Source: CAMPJU01 sp046566095
Lineage (GTDB): Bacteria > Pseudomonadota > Gammaproteobacteria > Xanthomonadales > Xanthomonadaceae
DNA: 13,174 bases
Assembly (NCBI GenBank): GCA_046566095.1
Contig: JBKHXI010000129.1
Coordinates: 1 to 13,174, forward strand
Reading direction: 5' to 3'
A program made the translations under genes and the position numbers. The notes under the pieces are model-generated. The model worked only from the letters and a program-made list of their open reading frames with translations. It searched no databases and was not told where the DNA came from. This document shows positions 1 to 7,103 of this stretch, piece after piece (position 1 is the stretch's first letter; each line of letters opens with the position of its first letter).

Positions 1-940
1 TGTGTAAACCCACCACGTTGTTCAGTGGCAAGCGGCTGATGGGCGGCCGATGGCCCAGGGCGGAATGGGGCCGGTGCCAGTTGTAGTGGTGGAGCCAGTG
101 CGGGAAGGCCTGGGCGCGGTGGCGGGAAGTGTCGTAGGACCGGGCATAGGCCCATTCGCGCAGTGACGTCTGCACCAGCCGCTCGGCTTTGCCATTGGTG
201 CGCGGGGTGTAAGGGCGGGTGCGAATGTGCCGCAGGCCCAGTCGGCGCAGCAGCCGCCGGAAGCTGTGGGATTTGTAGCAGGCGCCGTTGTCGGTCATGA
301 CGCGCCGGACGCGCACGCCCAGGGACCGGTAGTAACGCAAGGCCTGGAGCAATGCCCGGCAGGCACTGACGCCGCGCTCGTCGGGTTCGATGGTGCCGAA
401 GGCCACCCGCGAATGGTCGTCGATGGCCAGGTGCACGAAGTCCCAGCCGGCACCGTCCGATGCGCTGGCGCGATCGCCGGTGACGCGATGTCCGGGGCGC
501 CAGAACCGGCCCAGCCTCTTGATGTCCAGGTGCAGCAGGTCGCCAGGCCGGGGGTGCTCGAACCGGTTCTGGGGCCGTGCCGGCTCGAGTTCGGACAGCC
601 GGTTGAGTCCGGCACGCTGCAACAGGCGTGCCGTGGTGCTGGGCGGGATCCGCAGCTCCTGCGCGATCTGGCGATAGCTCTGCCGGCTCCGGCGCCTGGC
701 CACCACCTGCGCGATCGCATCGGCCGGGGTGGCGTGGGGGCAGCGATGCGGGCGCGAGGAACGGTCCTGCATCCCTTCCAACCCTTCTTCCCGGAAGCGC
801 TTGAGCCACTTGTAGGCCGTTCGCACGCTCACCCCGGCCGCCTGGGCCGCTTCTTCGACCCGAAGACCGTGGTCGATCACCCGCTGAACGAGCAGGACTC
901 GACCTCGAGGGGTAAGACGGGCATGTTTATGCAGGTTCAT
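1..940 (-). CDS. IS481-family transposase (C-terminal end cut by window edge)
   Basis: DDE-type transposase that moves the surrounding insertion sequence. Reading the minus strand from the ATG at 938-940 gives 313 uninterrupted residues up to the window edge, with no stop, so the last residues are missing. Residues about 13-55 form a helix-turn-helix (EEAAQAAGVSVRTAYKWLKR), followed by a second HTH-like segment around 86-112. The RNase H-like core starts near 130; the likely catalytic triad is D139 (LLHLDI), D217 (VMTDNGACYKS) and E253 (NGKAERLVQ). The C-terminal YNWHRPHSALGHRPP block (286-300) is typical of the family. An AGGAG Shine-Dalgarno sits about 7 bases before the ATG. The visible part shows no frameshift or internal stop, so the element may still be active. 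Family assignment rests on motifs and overall look. Confidence 0.93.
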   Translation of the reverse strand, partial: MNLHKHARLTPRGRVLLVQRVIDHGLRVEEAAQAAGVSVRTAYKWLKRFREEGLEGMQDRSSRPHRCPHATPADAIAQVVARRRSRQSYRQIAQELRIPPSTTARLLQRAGLNRLSELEPARPQNRFEHPRPGDLLHLDIKRLGRFWRPGHRVTGDRASASDGAGWDFVHLAIDDHSRVAFGTIEPDERGVSACRALLQALRYYRSLGVRVRRVMTDNGACYKSHSFRRLLRRLGLRHIRTRPYTPRTNGKAERLVQTSLREWAYARSYDTSRHRAQAFPHWLHHYNWHRPHSALGHRPPISRLPLNNVVGLH

Positions 941-1022
941 CCGGGGCTCCTGGGGTGCTGTTTGGGTCGCACCACCAGTGTTCCGGGATCACCCCGGATG
1001 AACAACCTACTGAGAGATCACA
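1..1022 (-). mobile_element. IS481-family insertion sequence, partial (left end inside window)
   Basis: One end of the element is visible. Read on the minus strand it begins at 1022 with TGTGATCTCTCAGTAGGTTG, which resembles the terminal inverted repeat of Bordetella IS481, and the transposase starts about 80 bases in. The element abuts ACTAGT, fitting the NCTAGN target preference known for IS481. The second terminal repeat and the other target copy lie to the left of the window. A 6-bp stem (982-987 with 993-998, loop GTGAT on the minus strand) lies between the terminal repeat and the gene. The insertion is 160 bp beyond the yggX stop and in the same orientation, so it disrupts no gene seen here. 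Confidence 0.88.
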
Positions 1023-1028
1023 ACTAGT
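1003..1028 (-). repeat. IS481 terminal inverted repeat and ACTAGT target site
   Basis: Positions 1003-1022 are the outer end of the insertion sequence (minus strand starts TGTGATCTCTC). Positions 1023-1028 read ACTAGT, matching the NCTAGN target known for IS481 transposition. From 1029 to 1181 (153 bp) I see no gene, only GC-rich DNA with a weak GACCCG/CGGGTC inverted repeat (1149-1154 with 1178-1183) reaching into the yggX stop codon. Confidence 0.75.
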
Positions 1029-1181
1029 GCCCTGCCCGGGGATCCGTCTCCGGAAACCCGAGCGAACTGTCCGGGCCTCGCGACCGGCCAGCCTGCGAGC
1101 GGATTTGCCGTCGTGCCCGGAACGGCAGCGTGGCCGTGACTGTCCGAAGACCCGGCGGCACCGGGCGCCGGCGCCGGCGGG

Positions 1182-1451
1182 TCATTCCGGCGGCACGTAG
1201 CCGGCCGGTTTCTCGGCGCCGCCGCCGAACAGGAATTTCTCCATCTCGCGCTCGAGCATGGCCCGGTGTTCCGGGTTCATCGGCGAGAGCCGGTTCTCGT
1301 TGATCAGCATGGTCTGGTGCGCCAGCCAGGCGGCCCAGGCCTGCTTGCCGATGTTCTCGTACACGCGTTTGCCCAGTGCGCCGGGCCAGGGGACGAAGTC
1401 GAGGCCTTCGGCGTCGCGTTGCTGGTACTGGCAGAAGACCTGTCGGGTCAT
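1182..1451 (-). CDS. yggX: Probable Fe(2+)-trafficking protein YggX
   Basis: Small cytosolic protein (89 aa, normal family length) linked in enterobacteria to iron handling and protection of Fe-S clusters from oxidative damage. The sequence follows the family along its whole length: the N-terminal VFCQYQQRDAEGLDF with the single conserved Cys7, then PGALGKRVYENIGKQAW, HQTMLINENRLSPMN (45-59), and EMEKFLFGG near the end. AGGA lies about 10 bases before the ATG. It follows mutY on the same strand, the same order as mutY-yggX in Escherichia coli, but here 158 bp of mostly REP palindromes separate them. Pairing with mutY, whose product carries a 4Fe-4S cluster, fits the proposed role. It is the last gene of the operon before the insertion sequence. 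Confidence 0.95.
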   Translation of the reverse strand: MTRQVFCQYQQRDAEGLDFVPWPGALGKRVYENIGKQAWAAWLAHQTMLINENRLSPMNPEHRAMLEREMEKFLFGGGAEKPAGYVPPE

Positions 1452-1505
1452 GGCATCGGGGTTCCTGGGAAGGTGGGCGTTACGCGGAGATGGCCGGCGT
1501 CGTGG

Positions 1506-1614
1506 ATCGCGGGCAAGGCCCGCTCCTACGGGTGCCGCCTGTCCGTAGGAGCGCCCCTTGGGCGCGATGCCCGCGGCCTTCGGGCACCTGTCGCGGGCAA
1601 GGCCCGCTCCTACG
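1506..1614. repeat. REP cluster of three palindromic units between mutY and yggX
   Basis: Three copies of a short palindromic unit with head GTAGGA, a 6-bp stem with CTT loop, and tail GAT or GA. Unit A is 1506-1531 (minus, stem GCGGGC/GCCCGC), unit B 1543-1568 (plus, stem GCGCCC/GGGCGC) and unit C 1591-1614 (minus, stem GCGGGC/GCCCGC). B and C face each other with a further hairpin between them (GCCCG at 1569-1573 with CGGGC at 1581-1585, extendable by one T-A pair). Unit C supplies the TAG stop codon of mutY (1610-1612). In mRNA the units would fold as stable hairpins after the mutY stop and could protect the 3' end or weaken transcription into yggX; this is inference. The same unit recurs at 9492-9708. 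Confidence 0.9.
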
Positions 1615-2680
1615 GGAGCGGTTGCAGCAGCCTGCGGATCGGGGCGGGCAGGCCGAGCGAGCCGATCGCGGCCGGCGCGGTCCAGCGCAGGTCGTCATTG
1701 TCGCGCACCGCGGCGCGCGCTGCGACGGCGCGCCAGCGCAGCGGCCGCAGCTGCAGCCGGAAATGGGTGAAGCCGTGCGCGACCGCGGGCAGGGGCGCGC
1801 CGCGGTCGAAGTCGCCGTCGAGATGCGCGTCGAACCAGCCGCGCGCGGCAACGGGGTCGGCGAACTCCGGAAGCGACCAGAGCCCGCCCCAGATCCCGGT
1901 GGGCGGGCGCCGCTGCAGCAGCAGGTTGCCGTCCGCGTCGTGCAGCAGCAGCACCAGCGCCTCGCGTTCGGGCAGGGGTTTGCCGGGCCTGGGCGTGGGC
2001 AGCTCATCGACCCGGCCTTCGCGCAGCGCCACGCAGCGGTCCTGCAGCGGGCAGACGATGCAGGCCGGGTCGTGGCGCGTGCACAGGGTGGCGCCGAAGT
2101 CCATCTGCGCCTGGGTCCAGTCGGGCAGGCGCGCGTCGGGCAGGTCCGGATCGTCCAGATGGGCCCGCGCCAGCGCCCACAGCCGCTTTTCCACTGCGGG
2201 TGCGCCGGGCCAGCCTTCGACCCCGTGCAGCCGTGCGAGCACGCGCTTGACGTTGCCGTCCAGGATCGGCGCGCGCAGGCCCCAGGCCTGGGCGGCGATC
2301 GCGCCCGCGGTGCTGCGGCCGATGCCGGGCAGCGCGACGAGGTCGTCCAGGTCGCGCGGCAGTTCGCCGCCGTGGCGCTCGACGCACAGCTTCGCCGCCG
2401 CATGCAGGTTGCGGGCGCGGGCGTAGTAGCCCAGGCCCGACCACAGCGCCAGCACCCGGTCGAGCGGGGCCCGGGCCAGCGCCGGCAGGTCGGGCAGGGC
2501 GGCGACGAAGCGCTCGAAGTAGGGCACCACCACCTGCACCCGGGTCTGCTGCAGCATGATCTCGCTCAGCCACACCCGGTAGGGCGTGCGCGGGTGCTGC
2601 CAGGGCAGGTCGTGGCGGCCGTGGCGGTCGAACCACCGCAGCAGCGGCGCGGCATGGCCGGCGGTGGCGGCCTCATTCAT
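1610..2680 (-). CDS. mutY: Adenine DNA glycosylase MutY
   Basis: Base-excision repair glycosylase that removes adenine mispaired with 8-oxoguanine. The 356 residues cover the full family length. The catalytic Glu is E40 in SEIMLQQTRV; the helix-hairpin-helix is LPGIGRSTAGAI (117-128), with the catalytic Asp at D141 in ILDGNVKRV. The 4Fe-4S cluster ligands are C200-x6-C207-x2-C210-x5-C216. The C-terminal NUDIX-like domain that recognises 8-oxoguanine shows TGIWGGLWSLPEF (261-273) and HGFTHFRLQL (302-311). Its ATG overlaps the stop of the upstream AsmA-like gene by 8 bp, so translation is probably coupled. The last codons read CCG-TAG, and that TAG is part of a REP palindrome, so the original C-terminus may have been slightly different. 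Confidence 0.97.
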   Translation of the reverse strand: MNEAATAGHAAPLLRWFDRHGRHDLPWQHPRTPYRVWLSEIMLQQTRVQVVVPYFERFVAALPDLPALARAPLDRVLALWSGLGYYARARNLHAAAKLCVERHGGELPRDLDDLVALPGIGRSTAGAIAAQAWGLRAPILDGNVKRVLARLHGVEGWPGAPAVEKRLWALARAHLDDPDLPDARLPDWTQAQMDFGATLCTRHDPACIVCPLQDRCVALREGRVDELPTPRPGKPLPEREALVLLLHDADGNLLLQRRPPTGIWGGLWSLPEFADPVAARGWFDAHLDGDFDRGAPLPAVAHGFTHFRLQLRPLRWRAVAARAAVRDNDDLRWTAPAAIGSLGLPAPIRRLLQPLP

Positions 2681-4055
2681 CGCGGTCGGCGGGGCCGGGG
2701 TCGCGGCCGGGCAGGTCCGGGTCGTCGATCGTCAGTTCCACCCCCTGCAGGGTGGCGCCGGCGATCTCCAGGACCGGCAGGGTGGCGGTGCCGTCCAGCG
2801 GCGGCAGCGGCGAGAGGCGGCCGTCCTCGTCCATCCAGGCGGTGAGCTCGTGCAGCCGCAGCCGGCCGTCGAAGCGCGCGCGGTCGCGGCGCAGCTCGAG
2901 TTCGGCGGGATCGGCCAGGCTGGTGGGGCCGGCGTAGCGCAGCGCGAACGGCAGCGGCGCGCGGGAGTCGCGCAGTGGACGCGGCAGCGCCGGCCAGGCC
3001 CGGGGCCAGCGCGCCAGCGCGCCCTCGAACTGCAGTTCCAGCCCGTCCTGCAGGGCGAGGGCGCCGCCGGCGTCCAGTTCCGGCAGCGGGTTGTCGTCGC
3101 GGCCGGCCCCGGGCATCGGCCGCGGGCGCAGGGCGACCCCGGCCGGCGCCAGCGACAGGCGTCCGTCGACATGGCGCAGCGGCGCGGCCAGGCCCAGGCC
3201 GAACGGCGCGCGCAGGCCGTCGGCATGGTACTGGGCACCGGCGCGCAGGCGCATGCCGGCGATGCCCCAGGCGTCCGGTTCGATCTCCAGCATGCCGCCC
3301 AGGACCAGTTCCGCCGACATCCGCCAGGCCGGGCGCTCGACGGTCGCGGTGCCGGCGACGCCCAGCGGCGTGCGCGCGCCGGTGCGCAGCAGGGTGAAGC
3401 GGGTCGCGAACGGCACCTGGGTGGCGCCGGCGACGAAGCGGCCGCTGGCGGTGCCGGCGGTGCGCCGGCCGGGGTGCACGGCGGGCGCGTCCAGCACCAG
3501 GTCGCGCAGCTGCCAGCCGTTCGAGACGATGCGGCCGTCCTGCACCCGCAGGCCGTCGCTGAGGCTGAGCAGGCGGGTCGGGCCGGGCGGACGGGTGGCG
3601 CGCCAGTCGCGCAGCGCGGCGAGGTCCAGCACCGGGGCGTCGAATTCGAGCCGGGTGAAGTCCAGTTCGCGGACGCGGCCGCGAAGCGTCTCCCACGGCA
3701 GCGAAATGCGGACGCGTTCGGCGGTCAGTACCGGAGTCGCCGCCCCCGGCGCGCGCGCCACCAGGTCGCGCGCGACCAGGGTGGGGGTGCCGCCCAGGCG
3801 GTATTCGCCCAGTCCCGATGCGGTGATGTCCAGGCCCAGGGCGCGCCCGGTCTGTTCCAGCGACAGCCGCACCACGCGTTCGGGCTGCAGCAGCAGGCGC
3901 AGCCCGGCCATCGCCAGCAGCAGCGCGATGCCGAGGGCCGCCAGCAGCCGCAAGGGCGGGCGCCGCGCCGCCGCTGCCGTGGCGGCGGAGGCGGGCTGCG
4001 GGTGGGGACCGGAACCCGCCGGCCCGGGACGCTGCGGCGGGGCCCGGCGCGCCAT
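2673..4055 (-). CDS. AsmA-like, membrane-anchored hypothetical protein
   Basis: 460-residue protein of no proven role. Residues 1-34 are a Pro/Ala/Arg-rich cytoplasmic tail, followed by one transmembrane segment (about 35-56, LRLLAALGIALLLAMAGLRL). The rest is predicted to be periplasmic and beta-rich. The segment after the membrane anchor (GLDITASGLGEYRLGGTPTLVARDLVAR, then ERVRISLPWETLRGRVRELDFTRLEFDAPVLDL) has the layout of AsmA/TamB-type N-terminal domains, which are linked to the outer membrane and lipid transport. No enzyme motif is visible. The ORF starts 2 bp after the ftsY stop and overlaps mutY by 8 bp, so it belongs to the ftsY-mutY operon. I recall a similar gene at this place in other Xanthomonadaceae, but cannot verify that here. 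The family call is moderate; that the gene is real is near certain. Confidence 0.8.
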   Translation of the reverse strand: MARRAPPQRPGPAGSGPHPQPASAATAAAARRPPLRLLAALGIALLLAMAGLRLLLQPERVVRLSLEQTGRALGLDITASGLGEYRLGGTPTLVARDLVARAPGAATPVLTAERVRISLPWETLRGRVRELDFTRLEFDAPVLDLAALRDWRATRPPGPTRLLSLSDGLRVQDGRIVSNGWQLRDLVLDAPAVHPGRRTAGTASGRFVAGATQVPFATRFTLLRTGARTPLGVAGTATVERPAWRMSAELVLGGMLEIEPDAWGIAGMRLRAGAQYHADGLRAPFGLGLAAPLRHVDGRLSLAPAGVALRPRPMPGAGRDDNPLPELDAGGALALQDGLELQFEGALARWPRAWPALPRPLRDSRAPLPFALRYAGPTSLADPAELELRRDRARFDGRLRLHELTAWMDEDGRLSPLPPLDGTATLPVLEIAGATLQGVELTIDDPDLPGRDPGPADRDE

Positions 4056-4057
4056 GC

Positions 4058-5332
4058 TCAGCCGGCGCCGAGCGACTCCGGCAACAGCGCGTCGACGAAG
4101 GCCTCGGCGTCGAACACCCGCAGGTCCTCCGGACGCTCGCCGATGCCGGCATAGCGGATCGGGATGCCGAACTCGCGCGCCAGCGCGAACACCACGCCGC
4201 CCTTGGCGGTGCCGTCGAGCTTGGTCACCACCAGCCCGGTGACGCCGACCGCGGCGTGGAACTGGCGGACCTGGCTGACCGCGTTCTGGCCGGTGGTGCC
4301 GTCGACCACCATCAGCACCTCGTGCGGCGCGTGCGGGTCGAGCTTGGCCAGCACCCGCCGGATCTTGCCGAGTTCGGCCATCAGCCCCTGCTGGGTGTGC
4401 AGGCGCCCGGCGGTATCGGCGATCAGCACCTGGATGCCGCGCGCCCGCGCCGCCTGCAGCGCGTCGAAGGCGACCGAGGCTGCGTCCGCGTTCTGGCCCT
4501 GGGCGACCACCGGCACGCCGTTGCGCTCGCCCCAGGCCTGCAGCTGGGCGACCGCGGCGGCGCGGAAGGTGTCGCCGGCGGCCAGCATCAGGGTCCGGCC
4601 CTCGTCGCGGAAGCGGCGCGCCAGCTTGCCGATGGTGGTGGTCTTGCCGACGCCGTTGACGCCGACGGTCAGCAGCACGAACGGGCGCGCGCCGGCGTCG
4701 ATCGCCAGCGGCACCGCCACCGGGCGCAGCAGGTCCACCAGTTCCCCGCGCAGCGCGGCCAGCAGCGCCGCGGCGTCGGCGAACTCGCGCGCCTTCATCC
4801 GGCCGCGCAGCTGCTCGACCAGCGCCGTGGTCGCGGCCACGCCGACGTCGGCGGTCAGCAGCGCGGTCTCGATGCCGTCGAGCAGTTCGTCGTCGAGCCT
4901 GGGGTTGCGCGAGAACAGCCCGCCCAGGCTGCGGGCGATGGCGCTGCCGCGCAGGCGCTCGCGCCAGCCGGGCCTGCCCGCGGCGGCGGGCGCCGGGGCA
5001 TCGGCTTCGTGCGGCGTGCCGGGGGTAGCGGGTGCGGGCGGGGCCGCGGGCGAGGGGGGCGCGGCGGGCCGGGCCTGGTCGCGCCGGCCGTCGGCCGCAT
5101 CGCCGCCGTCGGCGAAGGCATCGGCCCGGGCATCGGACCGGACTTCGGCCTCGGCCTCGGCCCCGGATCCGGCGTCAGGCGCGGGCGACGCTTCGGCTGC
5201 GGCGGGCGCAGCGGCCGGCGACGGAAACGCGGCCGCGAGTTCCTCGACGCTGTAGCGGCGCCCGGAGGTCTGGTTCGGTTCGCGGTCCGGCGCGGTCGGT
5301 TCCGGCTTGTTGCGGCGGAAAAGGCTGACCAT
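4058..5332 (-). CDS. ftsY: Signal recognition particle receptor FtsY
   Basis: SRP-receptor GTPase that docks ribosome-SRP complexes at the inner membrane for insertion of membrane proteins. 424 residues from MVSLFRRNKP. Residues 10-120 are a Pro/Ala- and acid-rich A domain. The N domain is about 125-205. The G domain shows the P-loop GVNGVGKT (224-231), DTFRAAA (254-260), DTAGRLHT (306-313), TKLDGTAKGG (370-379) and GIGERPEDL (396-404). I chose the start at 5332 because FtsY proteins of this group commonly open with a short basic MVSLFRR-like stretch. An in-frame ATG at 5371 would add 13 residues and cannot be excluded. The long frame continuing upstream to 5953 is only the antisense of rsmD. 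First gene of the ftsY-asmA-like-mutY-yggX unit, divergent from rsmD. Confidence 0.96.
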   Translation of the reverse strand: MVSLFRRNKPEPTAPDREPNQTSGRRYSVEELAAAFPSPAAAPAAAEASPAPDAGSGAEAEAEVRSDARADAFADGGDAADGRRDQARPAAPPSPAAPPAPATPGTPHEADAPAPAAAGRPGWRERLRGSAIARSLGGLFSRNPRLDDELLDGIETALLTADVGVAATTALVEQLRGRMKAREFADAAALLAALRGELVDLLRPVAVPLAIDAGARPFVLLTVGVNGVGKTTTIGKLARRFRDEGRTLMLAAGDTFRAAAVAQLQAWGERNGVPVVAQGQNADAASVAFDALQAARARGIQVLIADTAGRLHTQQGLMAELGKIRRVLAKLDPHAPHEVLMVVDGTTGQNAVSQVRQFHAAVGVTGLVVTKLDGTAKGGVVFALAREFGIPIRYAGIGERPEDLRVFDAEAFVDALLPESLGAG

Positions 5333-5398
5333 CGCGGGCGTGCTGGGGGAATGCGCGAGAATGGCGGCCATGCTAGCACCCGGCCGCCGCCGCGCCCG
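5333..5398. promoter_or_regulatory. Divergent ftsY / rsmD intergenic region
   Basis: 66-bp gap from which ftsY (minus) and rsmD (plus) diverge, so promoters for both should lie in or next to it. On the minus strand TGCTAGCAT (5370-5378) could be an extended -10 (TGn then TAGCAT) for ftsY. It overlaps the alternative ftsY ATG at 5371, which mildly favours the 5332 start. No convincing -35 is seen, and rsmD has no clear Shine-Dalgarno. An alternative in-frame rsmD ATG at 5351 would sit directly behind GGGGGA. Confidence 0.35.
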
Positions 5399-6061
5399 AT
5401 GAAGAAGCGACCGCCAGCGCGCACCGCGGGGACGGGCGCGGCGCAGGGCGCGCGCGCCGCCGGGCAGGTGCGGATCGTCGGCGGCCGCTGGCGCGGAACC
5501 CGGCTGCGGGTGTCGCCCGCGCCGGGCCTGCGCCCGACCCCGGACCGGGTGCGCGAAACCCTGTTCAACTGGCTGCAGCCGGCCTTGTCCGGCGCGCGGG
5601 TGCTCGATCTGTACGCCGGCAGCGGCGCGCTCGGGCTGGAGGCGGTGTCGCGCGGCGCGGCGGCGGCGCTGCTGGTCGAACGCGATCCGCACGCCTGCGA
5701 GGCGCTGGACCAGGCGGTGGCGCGGCTGTCGGCCGCGGACGCGGTGGCGGTGCTGCGCAGCGACGCGCTGGCGGTGCTCGACGCGCCCGTGCACGGCCGC
5801 TTCGACATCGTCTTCGTCGACCCGCCGTTCCAGGCCGGCGCCTGGCCGGCCGTGCTCGAGCGCCTGCCCGCCTGGCTGGCGCAGGACGCGTGGCTGTACC
5901 TGGAAACCCCGGCCGGCCACGCGCCGGCGCTGCCGCCCGGCTGGCGCCTGCATCGCGAAGGCGCGACCCGCAACACCCGGTACGCGCTCTACCGCCGCGG
6001 CTCCCGGCGCGCTGATACACTGGCCGCGTCTCCAGAAGACGGCTCGACGACGACCGGATGA
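5399..6061 (+). CDS. rsmD: 16S rRNA (guanine(966)-N(2))-methyltransferase RsmD
   Basis: S-adenosylmethionine-dependent methyltransferase that modifies G966 of 16S rRNA in the assembling small subunit. 220 residues. After a basic 22-residue lead comes the family signature GQVRIVGGRWRGTRL (22-36), then RPTPDRVRETLFNWL (45-59). The SAM-binding motif I is VLDLYAGSGALGLEAVSRGA (68-87), motif IV is DPPF (141-144), and GATRNTRYALYRR (188-200) closes the domain. Residues 201-220 are a low-complexity tail. Its stop overlaps the coaD ATG (ATGA), the rsmD-coaD pairing common in many bacteria, so the two are probably translated together. The start is uncertain: 5351 is an in-frame alternative, and neither ATG has a well-spaced Shine-Dalgarno. 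Confidence 0.94.
   Translation: MKKRPPARTAGTGAAQGARAAGQVRIVGGRWRGTRLRVSPAPGLRPTPDRVRETLFNWLQPALSGARVLDLYAGSGALGLEAVSRGAAAALLVERDPHACEALDQAVARLSAADAVAVLRSDALAVLDAPVHGRFDIVFVDPPFQAGAWPAVLERLPAWLAQDAWLYLETPAGHAPALPPGWRLHREGATRNTRYALYRRGSRRADTLAASPEDGSTTTG
6013..6021 (+). promoter_or_regulatory. Possible extended -10 promoter for coaD inside rsmD
   Basis: TGATACACT has the form of an extended -10 (TGn followed by TACACT) 37 bp before the coaD ATG. There is no recognisable -35. It would let coaD and the genes after it be transcribed independently of rsmD. Confidence 0.35.
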
Positions 6062-6561
6062 GCGCTGCCCGTTCCCGTATCGCGGTGTATCCCGGCACGT
6101 TCGATCCGGTCACCAACGGCCATGTCGACCTGGTCGAGCGCGCCGCTCCGCTGTTCGAGCGGCTGGTCGTCGGCGTCGCCGAGAGCCCGTCCAAGGGCCC
6201 GGCGCTGCCTTTGGCCCAGCGCGTGGACCTGGCGCGCCGGGGGCTGGCGCACGTGCCCAACGTCGAGGTGCGCGGCTTCGATTCGCTGCTGGCGCACTTC
6301 GTGCGCGAGGTCGGCGCCGGGGTGCTGCTGCGCGGCCTGCGCGCGGTCTCGGACTTCGAATACGAGTTCCAGCTGGCGAGCATGAACCGGCACCTGGTGC
6401 CCGAGGTCGAGACCCTGTTCCTGACCCCGGCCGAGCAGTACAGCTTCATTTCCTCCTCGCTGGTGCGCGAGGTCGCGCGCCTGGGCGGGGACGTCGCCGG
6501 CTTCGTGCCGGCGGCGGTGGCCGACGCGCTGCAGGCCCAATGGCAGCGCACAACCGCTTGA
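6058..6561 (+). CDS. coaD: Phosphopantetheine adenylyltransferase CoaD
   Basis: Transfers AMP from ATP to 4'-phosphopantetheine, giving dephospho-CoA, the penultimate step of coenzyme A synthesis in the cytosol. 167 residues, the usual size. The nucleotidyltransferase motif is YPGTFDPVTNGH (11-22), with H22 closing the (T/H)xGH signature. The family block RGLRAVSDFEYEFQLASMN lies at 92-110 and ISSSLVRE at 131-138 matches the second ATP-binding signature. The start is fixed by the ATGA overlap with rsmD. The lipoprotein gene follows 27 bp later. Confidence 0.97.
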   Translation: MSAARSRIAVYPGTFDPVTNGHVDLVERAAPLFERLVVGVAESPSKGPALPLAQRVDLARRGLAHVPNVEVRGFDSLLAHFVREVGAGVLLRGLRAVSDFEYEFQLASMNRHLVPEVETLFLTPAEQYSFISSSLVREVARLGGDVAGFVPAAVADALQAQWQRTTA

Positions 6562-6588
6562 TCCATTCCGCATGACCGGGGGAATCCG

Positions 6589-7095
6589 ATGAACACCACC
6601 ATCCGCGCGCTGCTGATCGCCCTGCTGGCCGTCTCCGTCGCCGCCTGCCAGGACAGCAAGGAAGACGAGGAGGCCGCCGCCCGCGCCGCGGCCGCCAGCG
6701 CCCCGCTGACCGCGCCGGTCGACGGCGACGACACCGCCTGGGGCAACTACCTGACCGACGTGGTGCGCCGCAACCTGGGCAACACGGTCAACAGCCCCTA
6801 CCTGTACTACCTGCCGTCGGAGGATTCGGCCGATTTCGAGGGCGAGTACGAGCGCCTGCGCGAGAAGGCCGAGAACGACGTGCTGCGCGGCATCCTCGAG
6901 GGCAACATGCTCGCGTTCGGTTCGCCCGCCTCGGCGCGCATGGCCGACCTGATCGTCGACGCATTCTCCGACGTCCAGCCGGCCTCGATGCCCGGCGTGC
7001 GGGTGCTGTTCATCGGCAAGGCCGAGGACAGCGAACGGGTGCGCGCCGCGGTCGAGCCGACCGGTGCCGAATACATCTTCGTCGAAGCCAAGTGA
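6589..7095 (+). CDS. Small lipoprotein of unknown function
   Basis: 168-residue predicted lipoprotein. The signal peptide is MNTTIRALLIALLAVSVAAC with lipobox VAAC and the lipidated Cys at position 20. The next residue is Gln, not Asp, which suggests outer-membrane sorting. An acidic and Ala-rich linker (21-45) leads to a compact domain (about 48-168) with aromatic NSPYLYYLPSEDSADFEGEYERL and a C-terminal stretch GVRVLFIGKAEDSERVRAAVEPTGAEYIFVEAK that looks like an alternating beta/alpha fold. No catalytic motif is recognised. GGGGGA sits 6 bases before the ATG. It lies between coaD and the ferredoxin on the same strand; its role is unknown. Confidence 0.9.
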   Translation: MNTTIRALLIALLAVSVAACQDSKEDEEAAARAAAASAPLTAPVDGDDTAWGNYLTDVVRRNLGNTVNSPYLYYLPSEDSADFEGEYERLREKAENDVLRGILEGNMLAFGSPASARMADLIVDAFSDVQPASMPGVRVLFIGKAEDSERVRAAVEPTGAEYIFVEAK

Positions 7096-7103
7096 CCGCC
7101 AGC

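Noticed and set aside
227..1027. Long plus-strand open frame across the insertion sequence
   Set aside because: It is antisense to the transposase, which has clear DDE and HTH motifs; the plus-strand protein is low in recognisable features and crosses the IS boundary.
1149..1183. Terminator after yggX
   Set aside because: Only a 6-bp GACCCG/CGGGTC stem with a long GC loop, overlapping the stop codon and with no T-run; too weak to call.
1506..1614. CRISPR-like array
   Set aside because: The units alternate in orientation and are palindromic, with unequal short spacers. They are REP elements, not direct repeats with spacers, and no cas gene is present.
1266..2845. Long overlapping plus-strand frames opposite mutY and yggX
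   Set aside because: In DNA this GC-rich, stop codons are rare in several frames. These products are Arg/Ala/Gly/Pro-rich and have no family features, whereas MutY has all its catalytic and cluster residues.
2586..4154. Long plus- and minus-strand alternatives over the AsmA-like gene
   Set aside because: Low-complexity products. The 460-residue minus frame has a membrane anchor, operon spacing on both sides and balanced composition.
4256..5398. N-terminal part of the long plus-strand frame leading into rsmD
   Set aside because: This part is antisense to ftsY and Gly/Gln/Arg-rich. Recognisable RsmD sequence starts only after about 5460, so the gene starts near 5399.
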